Shown: piece by piece, positions 47,467 through 59,454 of the stretch
Numbering within the stretch: the stretch's first letter is position 1
How the letters are laid out: each line of letters starts with the position of its first letter
Assembly (NCBI GenBank): GCA_030268105.1
Contig: BSDZ01000021.1
Coordinates: 682,001 to 746,000, forward strand
Direction of reading: 5' to 3'
From: Volvox africanus
Lineage: Eukaryota; Chlorophyta; Chlorophyceae; Chlamydomonadales; Volvocaceae
DNA: 64,000 bases
The notes under the pieces: model-generated
Seen by the model: only the letters and a program-made list of their open reading frames with translations
The model's database searches: none
What the model was told of the DNA's origin: nothing
Program-made: the position numbers and the translations under genes

Positions 47467-49175
47467 TATGTAAATTAGGCTGATGATGATGGGTTTCCCA
47501 AGCTGGTCCATCGTTCGTGGTAGGGATGGCTGGACTGCCTGCGTTAGACGGTCAAACTGCCAAAAGCCTCATCATGACTACATAATAAGTCCACACTCTG
47601 ATGATGCCGCCGGGCAGCAAAGTTGCAGGCACGTACGAGGCAAGTAAGCACATGAGATTTGGACGACAATGTTGGAAGCAGGGCATGCACATCGGTCATC
47701 ATAATGACAGGTCCTGCGTCTATTGCGCCAGATTCGGACACACCCACACCCACCCTTTCAGGCGCTGGTAGCAAGACTGTGAAACCTCCGACACCGCCAA
47801 CCTTTGACCTCTTGTTGTCCCGTCTCTCCTCAAGTAAAGGCGATGTTTGATGGGTAGAGAACACTCCGGGATGGCGGAGGAAAAAACAACGCTCCCAGAA
47901 AAAAAATAGTTTTCACTCAAGTCACTAAATAATGAACGCCGACATGCATGTATTCATAAAGTGCGACATAAGTGTCTGGCCGTCTAAGCTAACTGCCGTG
48001 GAAAGCAGCAGGCCAGGAGCGCCAGGGTACAGCGCGCACTATCTCACTATGTATTTGAACACCCCTTATTATTAAGGGTTCGAGTCAGTGTGAAACCGTA
48101 TAACAAAAAAGGCATGTTGACGGCCTCCGTACTCCGCATTACTACGAGAATGTCGATTTCCGATTGATCCATCGATGCATGGCTTGCTTGGCAAAGTTCA
48201 CACTTGCATATTAATACCTCAAATACCGCACCCTTCTCACCCAATCACAGCTACAGATCATAGTTGCAACTCCACAAATAGGCTGTGTTCTCCTGTATGT
48301 GTATAGCTAGCTAGCGAAAACGGTATTATTGCCGCAGGCCGGCCTTTGCTTTCTTCCTTGTATATGATTAATTTATTAGGCATGCAAAATGATTGGCCAC
48401 TGGAAGGATTGAAGAGAAGTTCCGATAGTTGGCTTAATCTTTCGTAACTGGTTTTTCAGGTCATATGGACCTCTTTCGACGGATTCGGAAATGCTGTCCC
48501 ATGCTCATGCAGTCCCTGCTGTCCTTGCGATAGCGAGCTCAAGAAGCCGTAAAATGGGGCTCCACCAATTTATGCTCAGATATTCTGTTTCATCTGTTCG
48601 GAAAGATACAAAGAGACCAGGCCGAAACCGATAAAATAACGAAGATAAGTTGCTTGGGTTTTCAGATATGTTTATACGGTCATTACAAGGACACAAGGGA
48701 AATAAAGCTTCATTTAATCCAAGATACAATTGAGCCGCATTGCCACTAACTGAAGTACCGAATAACATAGGTCCACCTACCATATAATGATGGCTGAAAT
48801 GCGCTTGAAGTAATAGGAGGGATTAGCTGCCTCTACCTTTAATCTAACCACTGCTGTGTCGGTCGACATTCGCACGTGATTACTGTGGCACCGCTGAGCT
48901 AGGACCTGCCAGATAAATAGTAGGGCTTTTATTCCATTGGTGGCGCCTCAGTATCCTAATATTCGATGCAAATATATCGCATATCAATCTGTGTGAGACG
49001 TGTAAGGAGTGAGAGTGAGGTGCACTTTAAGTTATCTGCACTGTGCGGCAATATGCACTGCTGGTACCTCGGCTCCTGCCACTGGAATAAACCCGCTACA
49101 TCATGCATGGTGAAGTCATGTACCCGAAATATCCTATAAATCGTTCGACAGGGTACAGCTCTCTGCTGCTGAACT

Positions 49176-49290
49176 GGCTCGCTCGCTCGTCCTTTGGCCC
49201 TCACTCACTGCTCGCTCGTCCTTCGGCCCTCACTCACTGCTCGCTCGTCCTTCGGCCCTCACTCACTGCTCGCTCGCTCGTCCAGCACAG
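49176..49290. repeat. 29-bp tandem repeat
   Basis: Roughly three copies of a unit containing tcgtccttcggccctcac and tcactgctcgc, with a single t/c difference between copies. It is bounded by extra ctcg units. Confidence 0.75.
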
Positions 49291-49986
49291 AGATAGCGCC
49301 GTACCCTGTCTCACTCTTGGCAGTATGTTTCTCATAGATTGCCTGAACCCTGAGATGATTGCTCCATAGATACAAGAAAGGGCCTGCAGCAATCCCGGTT
49401 TTGCTGAAAAAAACAGAATGTGCTGCACCGAAGGGCCTCGGGTCACACCCTGGCACGTATGGTAGTTTTTAATACTGTTGAAGTCAGCAAAGCGCCCGGC
49501 CCCTCGTGGGCCGTATTATTTGCTCTGACATTCTTTCGTATATGAGTGTTGCTCACATTCCAACAAATACCATACTAACCCGGGTCCGACGACGTACTTT
49601 CATCCCTAAGATTAATGTAGACAAACATCCCTCCCCAAACCAACCACGCTGGTTTCGCGGAAGATATGACCCCCCATTCCCCTTGAATGGGCAGTAGCCA
49701 TCACCAGATTGATTTCCCTATTTGTGCGACGTCCGCAAAGCAAGTTATCTGTAACAATCCAAGATCGCCCAAGGGCTACCCGTGGTCCTTTTTATGATCG
49801 CGTCTTGAAAACGTTTCTTTACTTAAAAATGTATTCCTCATTTTGGGCTTGACCTACTTCTGGTGACAGCTGGCACCTGGCAAGACCAAAGCCTGGCAGT
49901 TGGAGTCATGCGGCAGTTGTTAATTGCCGAGTTGCACACCCTTCTCCCTCAGTGCGCCTCAGCTCGATCACCAGCAAAGATAAAGG

Positions 49987-50047
49987 TAGACATAGACATA
50001 GACATAGACATAGACATAGACATACACATACACATACACATACACAT
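49987..50047. repeat. Hexanucleotide array, acatag then acatac
   Basis: Six-base units switch abruptly from acatag to acatac part way through, which suggests two expansion phases. Confidence 0.8.
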
Positions 50048-50545
50048 ATTTGGGAGGGGTCAGCGAGAGAGGTCTTTCCTTCTTGTGCAGTGCAGGTGTT
50101 TGCGGGGCCAGCTTTGGGTGGGGCTGGAAGGCTTTCTAGGGGGGCGCCAGTTTGGCTTGTCATCCCCCCCTCCGCCTCATGTTGGGTTCTTCCGGCTTGG
50201 CTGTGTAAGAGTGTCCTTTCCTGCTGGTGTTTCTCCTCTGAGGGGATCTGTGTGTGTCTGTCAGGCTCTTGTCAGGTCAATTTCGGGTTAGAGGAGAGGG
50301 GTCCCCGTCCTTTGAGCAGCTAGGTATCCCCCGTTTTCTGTTGGGCCCTTCTGTGGTTTCTTGGTGGCTCTGAGTGCTCTGTAAGTGGCCAGGCGTGAGC
50401 CTCTGAGGTTTTGCTGGCCCGAGTGAGAGGGGGAGCACGTGGCAAGACAGACAGACAAAGCCACGTGCTCCTCCCCTGCGCTGTGGCTCGGTCCGGTCAG
50501 GACCCCCGGTGCTCGTCTTTGGAGGGCGAGTCGCCCACAGTGTAA
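50048..50545 (+). mobile_element. Retroposon-like non-coding segment between two CATA-rich arrays
   Basis: A G/T-rich, protein-less stretch of about 500 bp sits between hexanucleotide arrays of related sequence and ends gtgtaacaccc directly before an ATACAT tail. It contains a 12-bp stem (ggagcacgtggc at 50432-50443 with its complement at 50460-50471). A LINE 3' end with a microsatellite tail would look like this, but no reverse transcriptase or second copy is present in the window. Confidence 0.35.
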
Positions 50546-50622
50546 CACCCATAAATATACATATACATATATATACACATATACATATACATATACATAC
50601 ACATATACATATACATATATAT
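50546..50622. repeat. ATACAT-type microsatellite
   Basis: Repeated atacat/acatat units with short interruptions, following the segment above. Confidence 0.75.
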
Positions 50623-51766
50623 GACGCGTACTGATCAAGCAGCCCTGTTAGCAAGCAAGCAACTTCAGGATGAAATAAACGATGGATCGCGAATATATAC
50701 ATATACAATAAGTTCATTCGTCACCGTATCTATATATCACTACCTAACGAGGGAACTGCACACCGGTCACCGATAGTCAATCAGTAACACAGAATAGACA
50801 GCATGCAGGACCAGGCGGTGAGGTGCGGAGTTATGTAGATATGTACATAAGGAAGCACTATACATGTATGCGTGTGTTGCCTCATGCATGCGATACTGCA
50901 GTGTCTGGAACATACCCAATGCATGCACACACGTCCATAGAGGTGGGTATACCTTGATATATACCTGTCCCCTGCTGCGTTCTATGCTGCTGGTGCATCT
51001 ATCTTTTATGTATTTGTTTGGTGTATTTGCATTTGTATGCACTTGCTCGATTTGCTTTGTGCACGTCGCCTTCCTGCATACACACGCACACAGAAATCCC
51101 ACAGACGAGTCAACACTAATCTTGGAACACATGGATATTGGATCTTGGCATGCTGCCAATGGCCTGGCTGCTTTGCACGACTCTGGAGCCATAACAATCC
51201 CATTAGATGTGCAACAGGGGCAGAAGGAGAGCCACCTTAGCCTGGGGTTACACGACAGCGCGCCTGGATGGGATGCACCACGGGATCCTTGCCAATCTAA
51301 GAGTACGCTAAGCGTGTCCGTGATGGATAGTTGTATAGGAATACGCAGCCTGATTACATGTAACTACTAAGGCGCACGCTTAGATGGTTTCGCGATGGAC
51401 AGGCACAGCAGGTGAGGGTTAAGGTCCTGATTGTGATCGCGGGGTAGCGCGACATTGCAAGGCAACCCACACTGCCCAACACAAAGAAACGCCCCAACAA
51501 TAAACAAAGCCCCGAACGCTGGCAGGGCCTTACAGCCAAACAGATCACTGACGCGCGCCGTCTCTCCTTGTGCGGCTCAAAATCTATTTTAACTGCGGCT
51601 ATAGGACACCTTCAAGTTGAAGACTACTCACCGCGTTTAATGTGCCATCCTCCGTCTTTAAGGCAATAAATGTTATTCATAGAGAAGATGCATGCATGCA
51701 TGCCCCGCCTATCTGCAAGCAAAAGACCACAAGCCTCTATCTTCGAGACCAAACGCTGCTTCCGGG

Positions 51767-51767
51767 C

Positions 51768-51803
<36 letters not shown>

Positions 51804-51806
51804 CAG
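51767..51806. repeat. CAG/CAA trinucleotide repeat
   Basis: About ten cag units then caa units. No surrounding frame looks coding. Confidence 0.75.
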
Positions 51807-52614
51807 TAGCATGAGGTTCATATGGTGTGAAACAGGCCGCTGCTTCGGTGGCTGGTGAACCAGCTCTGCATCGGCACCCTCCTCATCAAAACCCTCATAT
51901 GGCAGCAGGTCCTGCCCAGATAATGCTTCGACAAGGCCGCCTTACCCTTCAAGGTAGCTGCCAAGGTGATACCTGGCCTCCTCGAAAATAAATTAATGAT
52001 GCCGCAAGTGTTCATGTTGCACTGCCTTCAGGCGGCGGAAGATACAATCTAGCAGCAGGACCTAAAAAGCCTCTATTCCGCGCTCATCCAATTACTCCGC
52101 CTTACAAGGCTGTTCAACAGGTTAGACATATTTAACAGAGCAAGGTTTAGAAGAAAATTCGTATCAGGGAATCGCTGATCAAGATAACTTAATCAGGTTA
52201 TCCACGTGCTCCATAATCAAGACGTGCACGACAAACCATGACGGCAACGCTCCAGTGACAATGGGGAGTAATACGTATGCAAGGGATGGTCGTGGGCTTA
52301 GATACTACTCTCCTGACATGTGGACATTACTGTGTATCGATCCAATTGCACATGGGGAATCATGACAGATCCCTTCGATGAACACTGAACAGCCCCAAGA
52401 AATAGGGCTAGCGATATTCGAGCAGTTAAACTGTTACGCTTGCATCAACGCCGCATCAATCAGTCTGCACAAACACATCGCAGACCTTCCAACGCTCGAA
52501 AATCCGCCAGTTACTCGGGTAAGTTGCCAGGCGCCTTCTTGTCGGCCCCGGGGATCATCATCGTCGTCCTTCCTCGCCATAAATTTCTGCCGCGGTGAGA
52601 ACTTTACGACATAC

Positions 52615-52740
52615 CCCCTCGTTATCCTTGCCCATAAGAGGTTTGCGCTTGCCCGCTCCTTGGTTCGAGCCTCGCGCCTTCTTCCCGCTTCCTTTCTAGG
52701 GTGGATCCTGAGGTTCCGATGCCAGCGCGGGCTTGGTCAT
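52615..52740 (-). pseudogene. Relic copy of the first exon of the five-KH gene
   Basis: It is homologous to 41760-41894: both carry NQGAGKRKP near the exon end and stop at a GT donor after an acidic-basic KDN/KDY segment. The reading frame from its ATG at 52740 is broken by TAG at 52696-52698. The 5' flank is also conserved (agccttgctcgcgtgacg-like block near 52800, matching about 41945). Later KH exons were not found nearby, so this is a partial segmental duplication or a decayed paralogue. Confidence 0.65.
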
Positions 52741-52829
52741 CGCCCGTGGTCGAGTCGAAATTCTGGGAGTTACTTAGGATCATGATTTTCTGTTTACAGC
52801 CTTGCTCGCGTGACGGGAAATCCTTAACT

Positions 52830-54080
52830 TAAGAAAGGCTAGTACTCGGCCTGACATAATGCTCTGTCAATTCTGTCCACTTATACCGTAGCGTCCATAT
52901 ACCGCAGTCGTCGGTTCAGACTACAATCCACTCATCTACAACCGATCAAAACTGGCTGACAACATCCCAGGATAAAATTCAACTATAAAACGCAACCCTA
53001 CTTAAAGTACATTCGCCAAATCTTCTGTTTGATCGTACTAATACACACAATTGACGTAAATGCCGGCCGGTTCGCATACTATCGGAAAATGCGACCGCCA
53101 AAACATTCAAAATATGAAAATCGTACACGATGCAACATCATAACTTTTCCAATCGGGAAGGCGTTGGTCCCGGGACGAAAGAATCCCGGCAGAATTACGC
53201 CGCTAGGTAGCATATATCCTGCCCACTGTCAACCTTATGTGCATCAAGATTTGTATGTTGAACATTTATCTGCTTGCCAACTCAAGCTGCGTCAGCAACC
53301 GGCCAGCAAAGTACGTGGCAAAAGGCCAGCTGAAAAAGCGTCTTTAGTCAAACGCTGAGTAACGCTTAAAAGATCGCTGAAAGCAACTCAAGCCAAGCTC
53401 AAGTGAGCTTCTACGCAGCACCGGCGAGGACTCCTCAAATGAACTCCGAGGCAAGGGGTCCTCGCCGTGACTGCTGACGCGATGAGGCTCGGACACACCA
53501 CTCGAACGCACCATGCTTGACCAAGTTGACGTTGGCGATGAGCCCAAAAAGCTCGTATCCTGCGGCGACGTGCAGGCAGGACTTGGTGACGTTGTCATAC
53601 GCGGAGATCGTTCCCGCGCGGCGAGATGCGCCATGTCCATGATGTCCATCGTGCAAAAGATATATGTATCCAAGCTTTTCACGCGTTCACGATAATGTTA
53701 TTGCAAAATATCGGCATCAATTGACAGAGTGAAAGCAGCGGCGACTTTGAAGATAGGGCGAGGATGCTTCAAGTATCGTTATACGAATTATACCTGTAAT
53801 GGTAACTAACGTAAAGCTTCAACCTATTTCAATCCACGTTGCAGGAGTAGTACGGCGCGATTGCGATCGACCGATCGAACGGCACGAAGGACAATAAACG
53901 ATGTACGAAAGTAGGGTACGATACAGCCCAGTTAAATCCTGGAATTAGATAACGCTTTTACCTTATGCCCATGTACATGATTAACAAAGCGCCAGCCACC
54001 CAAACCGTTGCTCGTTATTCCAACAGGTACAGTCACCCCGCCAGCTGGGAAGTGTCATGCTTAAGAGTGACGACATGTAC
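52830..54080. other. Intergenic, no supported gene
   Basis: Minus-strand frames around 53435-53680 (for example HVAAGYELFGLIANVNLV) have some coding flavour but no recognisable family and no consistent exon chain. Confidence 0.4.
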
Positions 54081-54083
54081 GTC

Positions 54084-54246
54084 ATTATGGTTCACGACGA
54101 TGGACAATAATGGACAATATCTATGAATCCATTAAACCTCGAACGAAGTCTTATACGCGAGGTCGCGCGCAAAAATTCGAAGAGGACAAGCACAGGACCG
54201 TCGTTTAGGACCAATTCCATTATTGTCCATCGTCGTGAACCACAAT
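54084..54246. repeat. Inverted repeat with 30-bp arms (MITE-like)
   Basis: Arms at 54084-54113 and 54217-54246 are reverse complements with one mismatch and share ggttcacgacgatggacaat. The spacer is 103 bp and non-coding. No target duplication is evident. Confidence 0.75.
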
Positions 54247-54780
54247 AACCTACACCTTTCACCCTGCACGGCCTTAAGCCGCGCAAATACACCTACACGT
54301 CACCATAGGGTACATTACAGACTATCTGACGCAACTCCGTCCCCCAAAAACTTCTTCGCAAGTTGGTCAAGGCAACGCGACCACATTTGCAGTGTCCGCG
54401 TTCAACCTGAAATCCATCTAATACAGAAGTACCCAGCCCATCGCGGTTTGAATTAATGTGTGAATACCAAGCAGCTTAGTTCAAACATCCTGGACCCACC
54501 CCAAATGGCAAAATAACCATACCATCTATCTACGAATTGCCTGCTTGACACTCCCCAGGGGCCTCCAGGGGCCTCCATGTTACTCCCAAAGCCGTCTTTG
54601 CGGGTTCGCTTAAAATGTGGATCAGGACGGTAAAGCTGTCTACGCCGCATCCATCCAAGTGGCTTAGTGCCATATTAGTGCCATTATTTTGCGCTGCACG
54701 CCCTCCCCCCAGGTCACACATCCCCAGCGATCAGAAGCAGCAGAAGATTTTCTTCATCCTCCTGCTATAAAGTAGCTCAA
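54247..54780. other. 3' flank of the acyltransferase gene
   Basis: No coding signal. A minus-strand TGTAA at 54315-54319 is a possible poly(A) signal about 460 bp past the stop codon. Confidence 0.4.
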
Positions 54781-56596
54781 TCAAGAAGCCGAACGAAATT
54801 TGGTCGCTCCCGTCGCCACGGGCTCCTTGCGATGGCGAATGCCGTATACCGCTGCCCGTGCCTCTACCTCCAATTTTGAACATGCTTTGTTTGCTGCAGT
54901 GGTTGTCCCGTCCACCAAGGGTCCCCTGTGGCCTTTCTTGTCCTGCTGGTCCATCTGCTCTATGATATACTTAAAAAACGCCAGCTTATCGGCGTACGTG
55001 TCATCACAGGCAGGGATCTCGCTGTATTTCACCATCATCTGTCGTACGTTCTCTGCGTACAGTGCCGGGTCCGCCTTCTCGGCCTCCGACGGCTCATACA
55101 GCGGCAACACGTAGCAGGTTACTCTATAGGAGAACTCCGTCATTGCCAAGAATATGTGCAGATGGCCGGGCATGCTATCCCATGTGGGCGAAAAGCGGCC
55201 AGAGGTATCGTACTTCAGCACAAGTGGCTGAACCGGAACACCGGCGACAAATGCGCCCCGTTTGAACGGCATAATATACTGGTTGTTTGTGGTTGTGCCT
55301 TCTGGAAAGAGAAGCATGGGAAGCTCCGCAGATGGCTCATCGTATTTTCGACGCATACGATCACGCACCAGCTGCATGCAGCCAGTGGGAAAACGTGGAC
55401 CGCAGGCAGCATGGCCGGTCAAGAGCGTCAGGCCGAGATATTAAGTATGTACAGACTTGCACGGCGATTTGTAAGCTTCCCAGGATGTGGTAAATGAAGT
55501 GCACGAGACCAGCCTAAGCCACCCCGACACAATGAAGGCTTACGCAGGCAGGAACGTCAGTACACCTATCAAGCAGTTATTCAAACGTAGCCCTAGCTTG
55601 GCCCTCACGTTATCACCCACGGAAACAGTCTCAAACATGCGGCTTCAATCGCCATTCCCTTACAATTATACCTGCGACGTGCCTTGCCCGGCGCTTCCAC
55701 TATCGACCCGTGGCGTCGCCAGCCGCGCCTCCCGGTCAACGAATAGGCATTGCATGGATTTGCTGATTGGGCCGATGAGAGGTAAAGTTGACACATCCTT
55801 CTTCGCGACAAAGCTAGGGAACAGACGGGACATGTACAGCAGGATGTCCACCCAACTGGGGAAATAGAGGGGCCAGAGGCTGGGTGTGACCAGTGAGTGA
55901 GATATAAAGGGCTAGGGACCGTGGCAAGCAAAGCATGCAAGGAGCTCGTCCATGTATGGACACCACACAACGCGTAACTTGCAAACAACGTGCGCCGGTG
56001 AGCTGGGTCACACTTCTTGGGCAGGCCCTCCCTGTAAATATACACTCAGTAACGCAACCTAATATTTTTTATGAGATGTCTTAAGCACATCAGTTAGTGC
56101 AGACCAAGTACCTGCAGTGGTTGGAAACATAGCCACCAAAGTGCCGTTCTTCCACGCCAGCTGGGTGCCCGTTGCTCACGCTCCCATCGGCGTTAATGTA
56201 TAACCATTTAATAGACCAAAATCCCAGGCAATAAAGCACCAAGCGCGTCCAGAACTTGCCCCAAAAGGCCATGTACTTGGTCTTAAAGGGCTCACGGAAA
56301 GCGATGTTTCCAAATAACACGACCAAGAAATATGATATCACGCAAATTAAGCAAGCGAAGAGCTTCAGTGGAAATAATGTGACACTGAGCACGACAAGCC
56401 GAAGCTGAGCAAGACGGGGTATCGAATTATTGAAATAAGAACCATATATGTCTCTCCGGATAAAAGCCTTAGCCTTGATGTCTGGAGGCAGATTGCCAAG
56501 CCAACCGTTCGACTGTGCCATCAATCTTGCTGTCGTTCGCGCCTCTAAGTCCCTGCCACCGTCACTTAAAACTTTATTCGAATATATATCTTGCAT
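54781..56596 (-). CDS. Lysophospholipid acyltransferase (LPCAT/LPEAT type, PlsC domain)
   Basis: The enzyme transfers acyl groups from acyl-CoA to lysophospholipids at the ER membrane (Lands-cycle remodelling). Exons 56112-56596, 55672-55855 and 54781-55371 join in phases 2 and 0 to give 419 residues. The N-terminal part has RRDIYGSYF and a membrane segment (LSVTLFPLKLFACLICVISY). The catalytic HX4D box is formed across the first intron as NHCSWVD near residue 160, followed by PSFVAKKDVSTLPLIG and, near residue 243, FPEGTTTNN, FKRGAF and VPVQPLVLKY. LYEPSEAEKADPALYAENVR is typical of the LPCAT1/LPEAT branch. There are no EF-hands, unlike animal LPCAT1/2 and plant LPEAT2. Substrate preference cannot be read from sequence. 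Confidence 0.85.
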
Positions 56597-59454
56597 ATAT
56601 TACACCTACAACATCATAAGCACTTCCCATGACAAGTGTATGTATAAGATTGCGGCGTTGGATCCCATACCATATTCTCGTACCGTGGATTACGGGAGCG
56701 CTGTGGTAAAAGTTTAAAATGTTACAACCCCATATTCATGACGCAATGTTTACTGGCAAGAGATTTTTTCTCAAGGGCACCCATATTATCGAGGCATGTC
56801 TTATGTGGTAATAAACTGCGTCATTGTGCCACCAAGCGCTGAATAATGCGGCAGCCATTTTCGGTACATACCCAGCTGCATATGCAACTTTGTATAAGAA
56901 TCTTGGGCAAAATGCTTGCGCCCTCCAATCCCCTGGATGTATCCAGCACCCAGTATGGTGCCTCCCTTTGCCTGTGGATTCGGGGCTGGGAATGCACGTA
57001 GTAACAAGGCCGTGCTTGGTCATTGTTGGAAACATAACCTCCATTGATAACTGTGAAATGCGATCGGGAAACCCTATGCGAGGGCCCCCACCCACTATCA
57101 CGCCGTCGCCGATATATAGCTGATGTTAGGCTAGCAGGAAAGGCAGGAATAGACCTATCGGGAATGGGGTTTTCTCGCATAGGGCATGTTGACTGCCATC
57201 GGGATACAGCTAGCACCAGGCTGCAGCACATTCAAGCAATGAGTTTGTCAGGTCCACCACCGTCGGACACGATCGCTCATGATCTCATGCGGTTGGACCA
57301 AGAGCTAAAACGAGGGCTTGGCCAGCCGTCCTTGAATTGGTCCAGGTGCTCATGATGGAACCGATAAAAATCTATCTAGAGGTTAAGAAACTCACGCGAA
57401 CCTAAAGGGCTAAGTGTGCCTAGGTCAGCAGGCAGATCAGGGCAGATCTGGCCAATGACCCTTGTGGAACCACAACGAACCGTAACGAACAATCGAAGAT
57501 CAGGTAGATCCAGACAAACGAACAAGAGGGCAGTACGAATGTGTATTGGAAACACATTGTGAAAGATGATGCATCTGCGCCTGTAAATATTGTGGAAATT
57601 GTTGCAATGTTCACAAGGAGGGTGGGTCACAAGGAGGGTCAGGAATGGTCACCAAATCTTGTGCTTCCCAAATCCTAACTGGTGTGTACCGCAATTTACA
57701 TACCGCCAGCTAGGATCATTTAAGTCCCGGGGTCCGTGCCCAATATAACCCTATTTTTATTCTCCGGTATGGACCAGACGAGCTGCCGGGGCTAAAAATA
57801 GTCAAGACCTAATGATCGATTCGTGCAAATGAGGCGCAAACTTTGCCACGGTTCCGTAAGTGTACAGCGATATATTTTTCTGGGATGTTTTCTCTCTGGA
57901 TCTTAACGGCTAACCATCCTGACGGTTAGATACATCGCCAATTCGTCAACGGAAGCTCTGAAATGTTGTGGAATTGTGGAGTCGTGGCGAAGTGATGGAT
58001 ATTGTTCCTTGTTGTTTCCTGTATGAAACCGTGCCCCATTTTGCATGTGTTATGCTTTTGCAGCTTGGACTGACAATTGTAACTTTCTACCTGAGTATAA
58101 CCAAACCCTTACAGTGCGACGAATCATGTAGACTTAATGATTGAACAATTACTGTTTATTTTCTATTCTCTACTTTTGTTGTTCGAAGTCTCCTTTCTAT
58201 TCTACAGTATCACGCCAGATTGCGGGGTCAGCGTGTGCTAGGGCGGGCTGCTTTTCGATTTCATTTCCAGTGTCGTCGAGCTACCTAGATGGACCATGGT
58301 TTACGGAATTGATAGCATGCGAAACTCGAACGGGTATTCCAAGTGCAGCAAGGATAAACACCCAGTCGGCGCTGTTCGCGCCGATTTGCACGACTTAATC
58401 GCCATGCGCATATGAAGATTTCAACCTGATGGAAGAATACAGTAATATAATTACTATGCAAGCATATGGGTTTCCCATTGCACGCACTATGGAAAGCAGC
58501 GACCCTTTGGTCAGATGTCAAGTTAGATTCCAATGAATGTTTGGCTGGAACAGCTGGAACGTCTGCATATTTACAAAGCTGTATTCTAATTCTTGAGCTT
58601 TATAATTCCTAGTTAATACCTCTTTCCTGCCCGGCTGGTGGCACACACCTGAACGTGCGAAAGACGCCCATGTCAATGCCGTCCAAGTTCTGATGGCCTA
58701 ATTTTGTTGTCATTTAGTAGATGACATAGCAAGATAACATGGTGAACTATAATGTGCGAATCACATTTGCTGTCAGAATCACCGATGGCATTGCCACAGG
58801 CATTTGGGCCTCAAGCGTATTAAGCACTTACATTAATGTGCTAGAGGGTGATGATGATCGAGCAAATGAGGTGCGGTCGTTTTAAAGCATGGTGCACGTG
58901 GGGAAAGCGTCACATGGCAGCCAACACCGACACCAGTATGCCGGCGGCTTTATGTGCAGAGAGTCGGATACGCGCAGGCAATCCAAGGTACCTTCCTTGC
59001 AGCGGCGGCTATCCCAGGTAGGACGCGTTAACATTGTGCAACCCCGTGCTGTTATCCCCACCTGAAGTCCACTGCCCAGCGACACTGTCCCCATGAGATA
59101 CCACTCCATGGGTCTGTGCGCATGCTCCAGCTTCCTTTCCCTCAGCTACGAATAGCCTTGGTTTTAGCCCTCAGCCGCGCCGTCATGACAAACCCAGATC
59201 CACCTTACAAACATCGTGGAAAGGCCATCTCAGCACTGTCCGACCGCACGGCCTCCTCAGGACCCAGCTTAGGTGTTGATAGTATTCCGAAATTCCCAAA
59301 ATTTGATTAAGAAATCAAATGGTGATTTCGGATGCGGTAGGTTTCCGTCGGTCCGTAGTGCTCGCCCTGCGTGTAAGGATGAAACGGCGCCGTGAAATTG
59401 GCTCATCCATCTTCCTATCTTATCCTCTTTCCCCACCTCTTTCACTTTTGGCAG
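56597..59454. other. Intergenic; presumably holds unrecognised 5' exon(s) of the transporter gene
   Basis: No exon could be supported. Frames around 56740-57230 (-) contain a GGYVSN phrase that recurs by chance in the acyltransferase. The first transporter exon should lie in the right part, but I could not identify it. Confidence 0.35.

Larger units (their letters stand above)
47173..52560. other. Long gene-poor stretch with satellites and a retroposon-like segment
   Basis: Apart from the repeats listed separately, only short frames without family features appear, including one at 47153-47341 (-) with a hydrophobic N-terminus. A polypyrimidine or intron pattern supporting a gene was not found. 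Confidence 0.45.

Noticed and set aside
49176..49290. CRISPR-like array
   Set aside because: The 29-bp units are directly tandem with no unique spacers, and the sequence context is a eukaryotic nuclear genome.
51660..51821. Leu-rich or Ser-rich small protein over the CAG repeat
   Set aside because: The frame is produced by the trinucleotide repeat itself, with no flanking coding signal.
56736..57231. Second acyltransferase-like fragment (GGYVSN phrase)
   Set aside because: Only six residues match and no HX4D or FPEG motif is present; considered chance.
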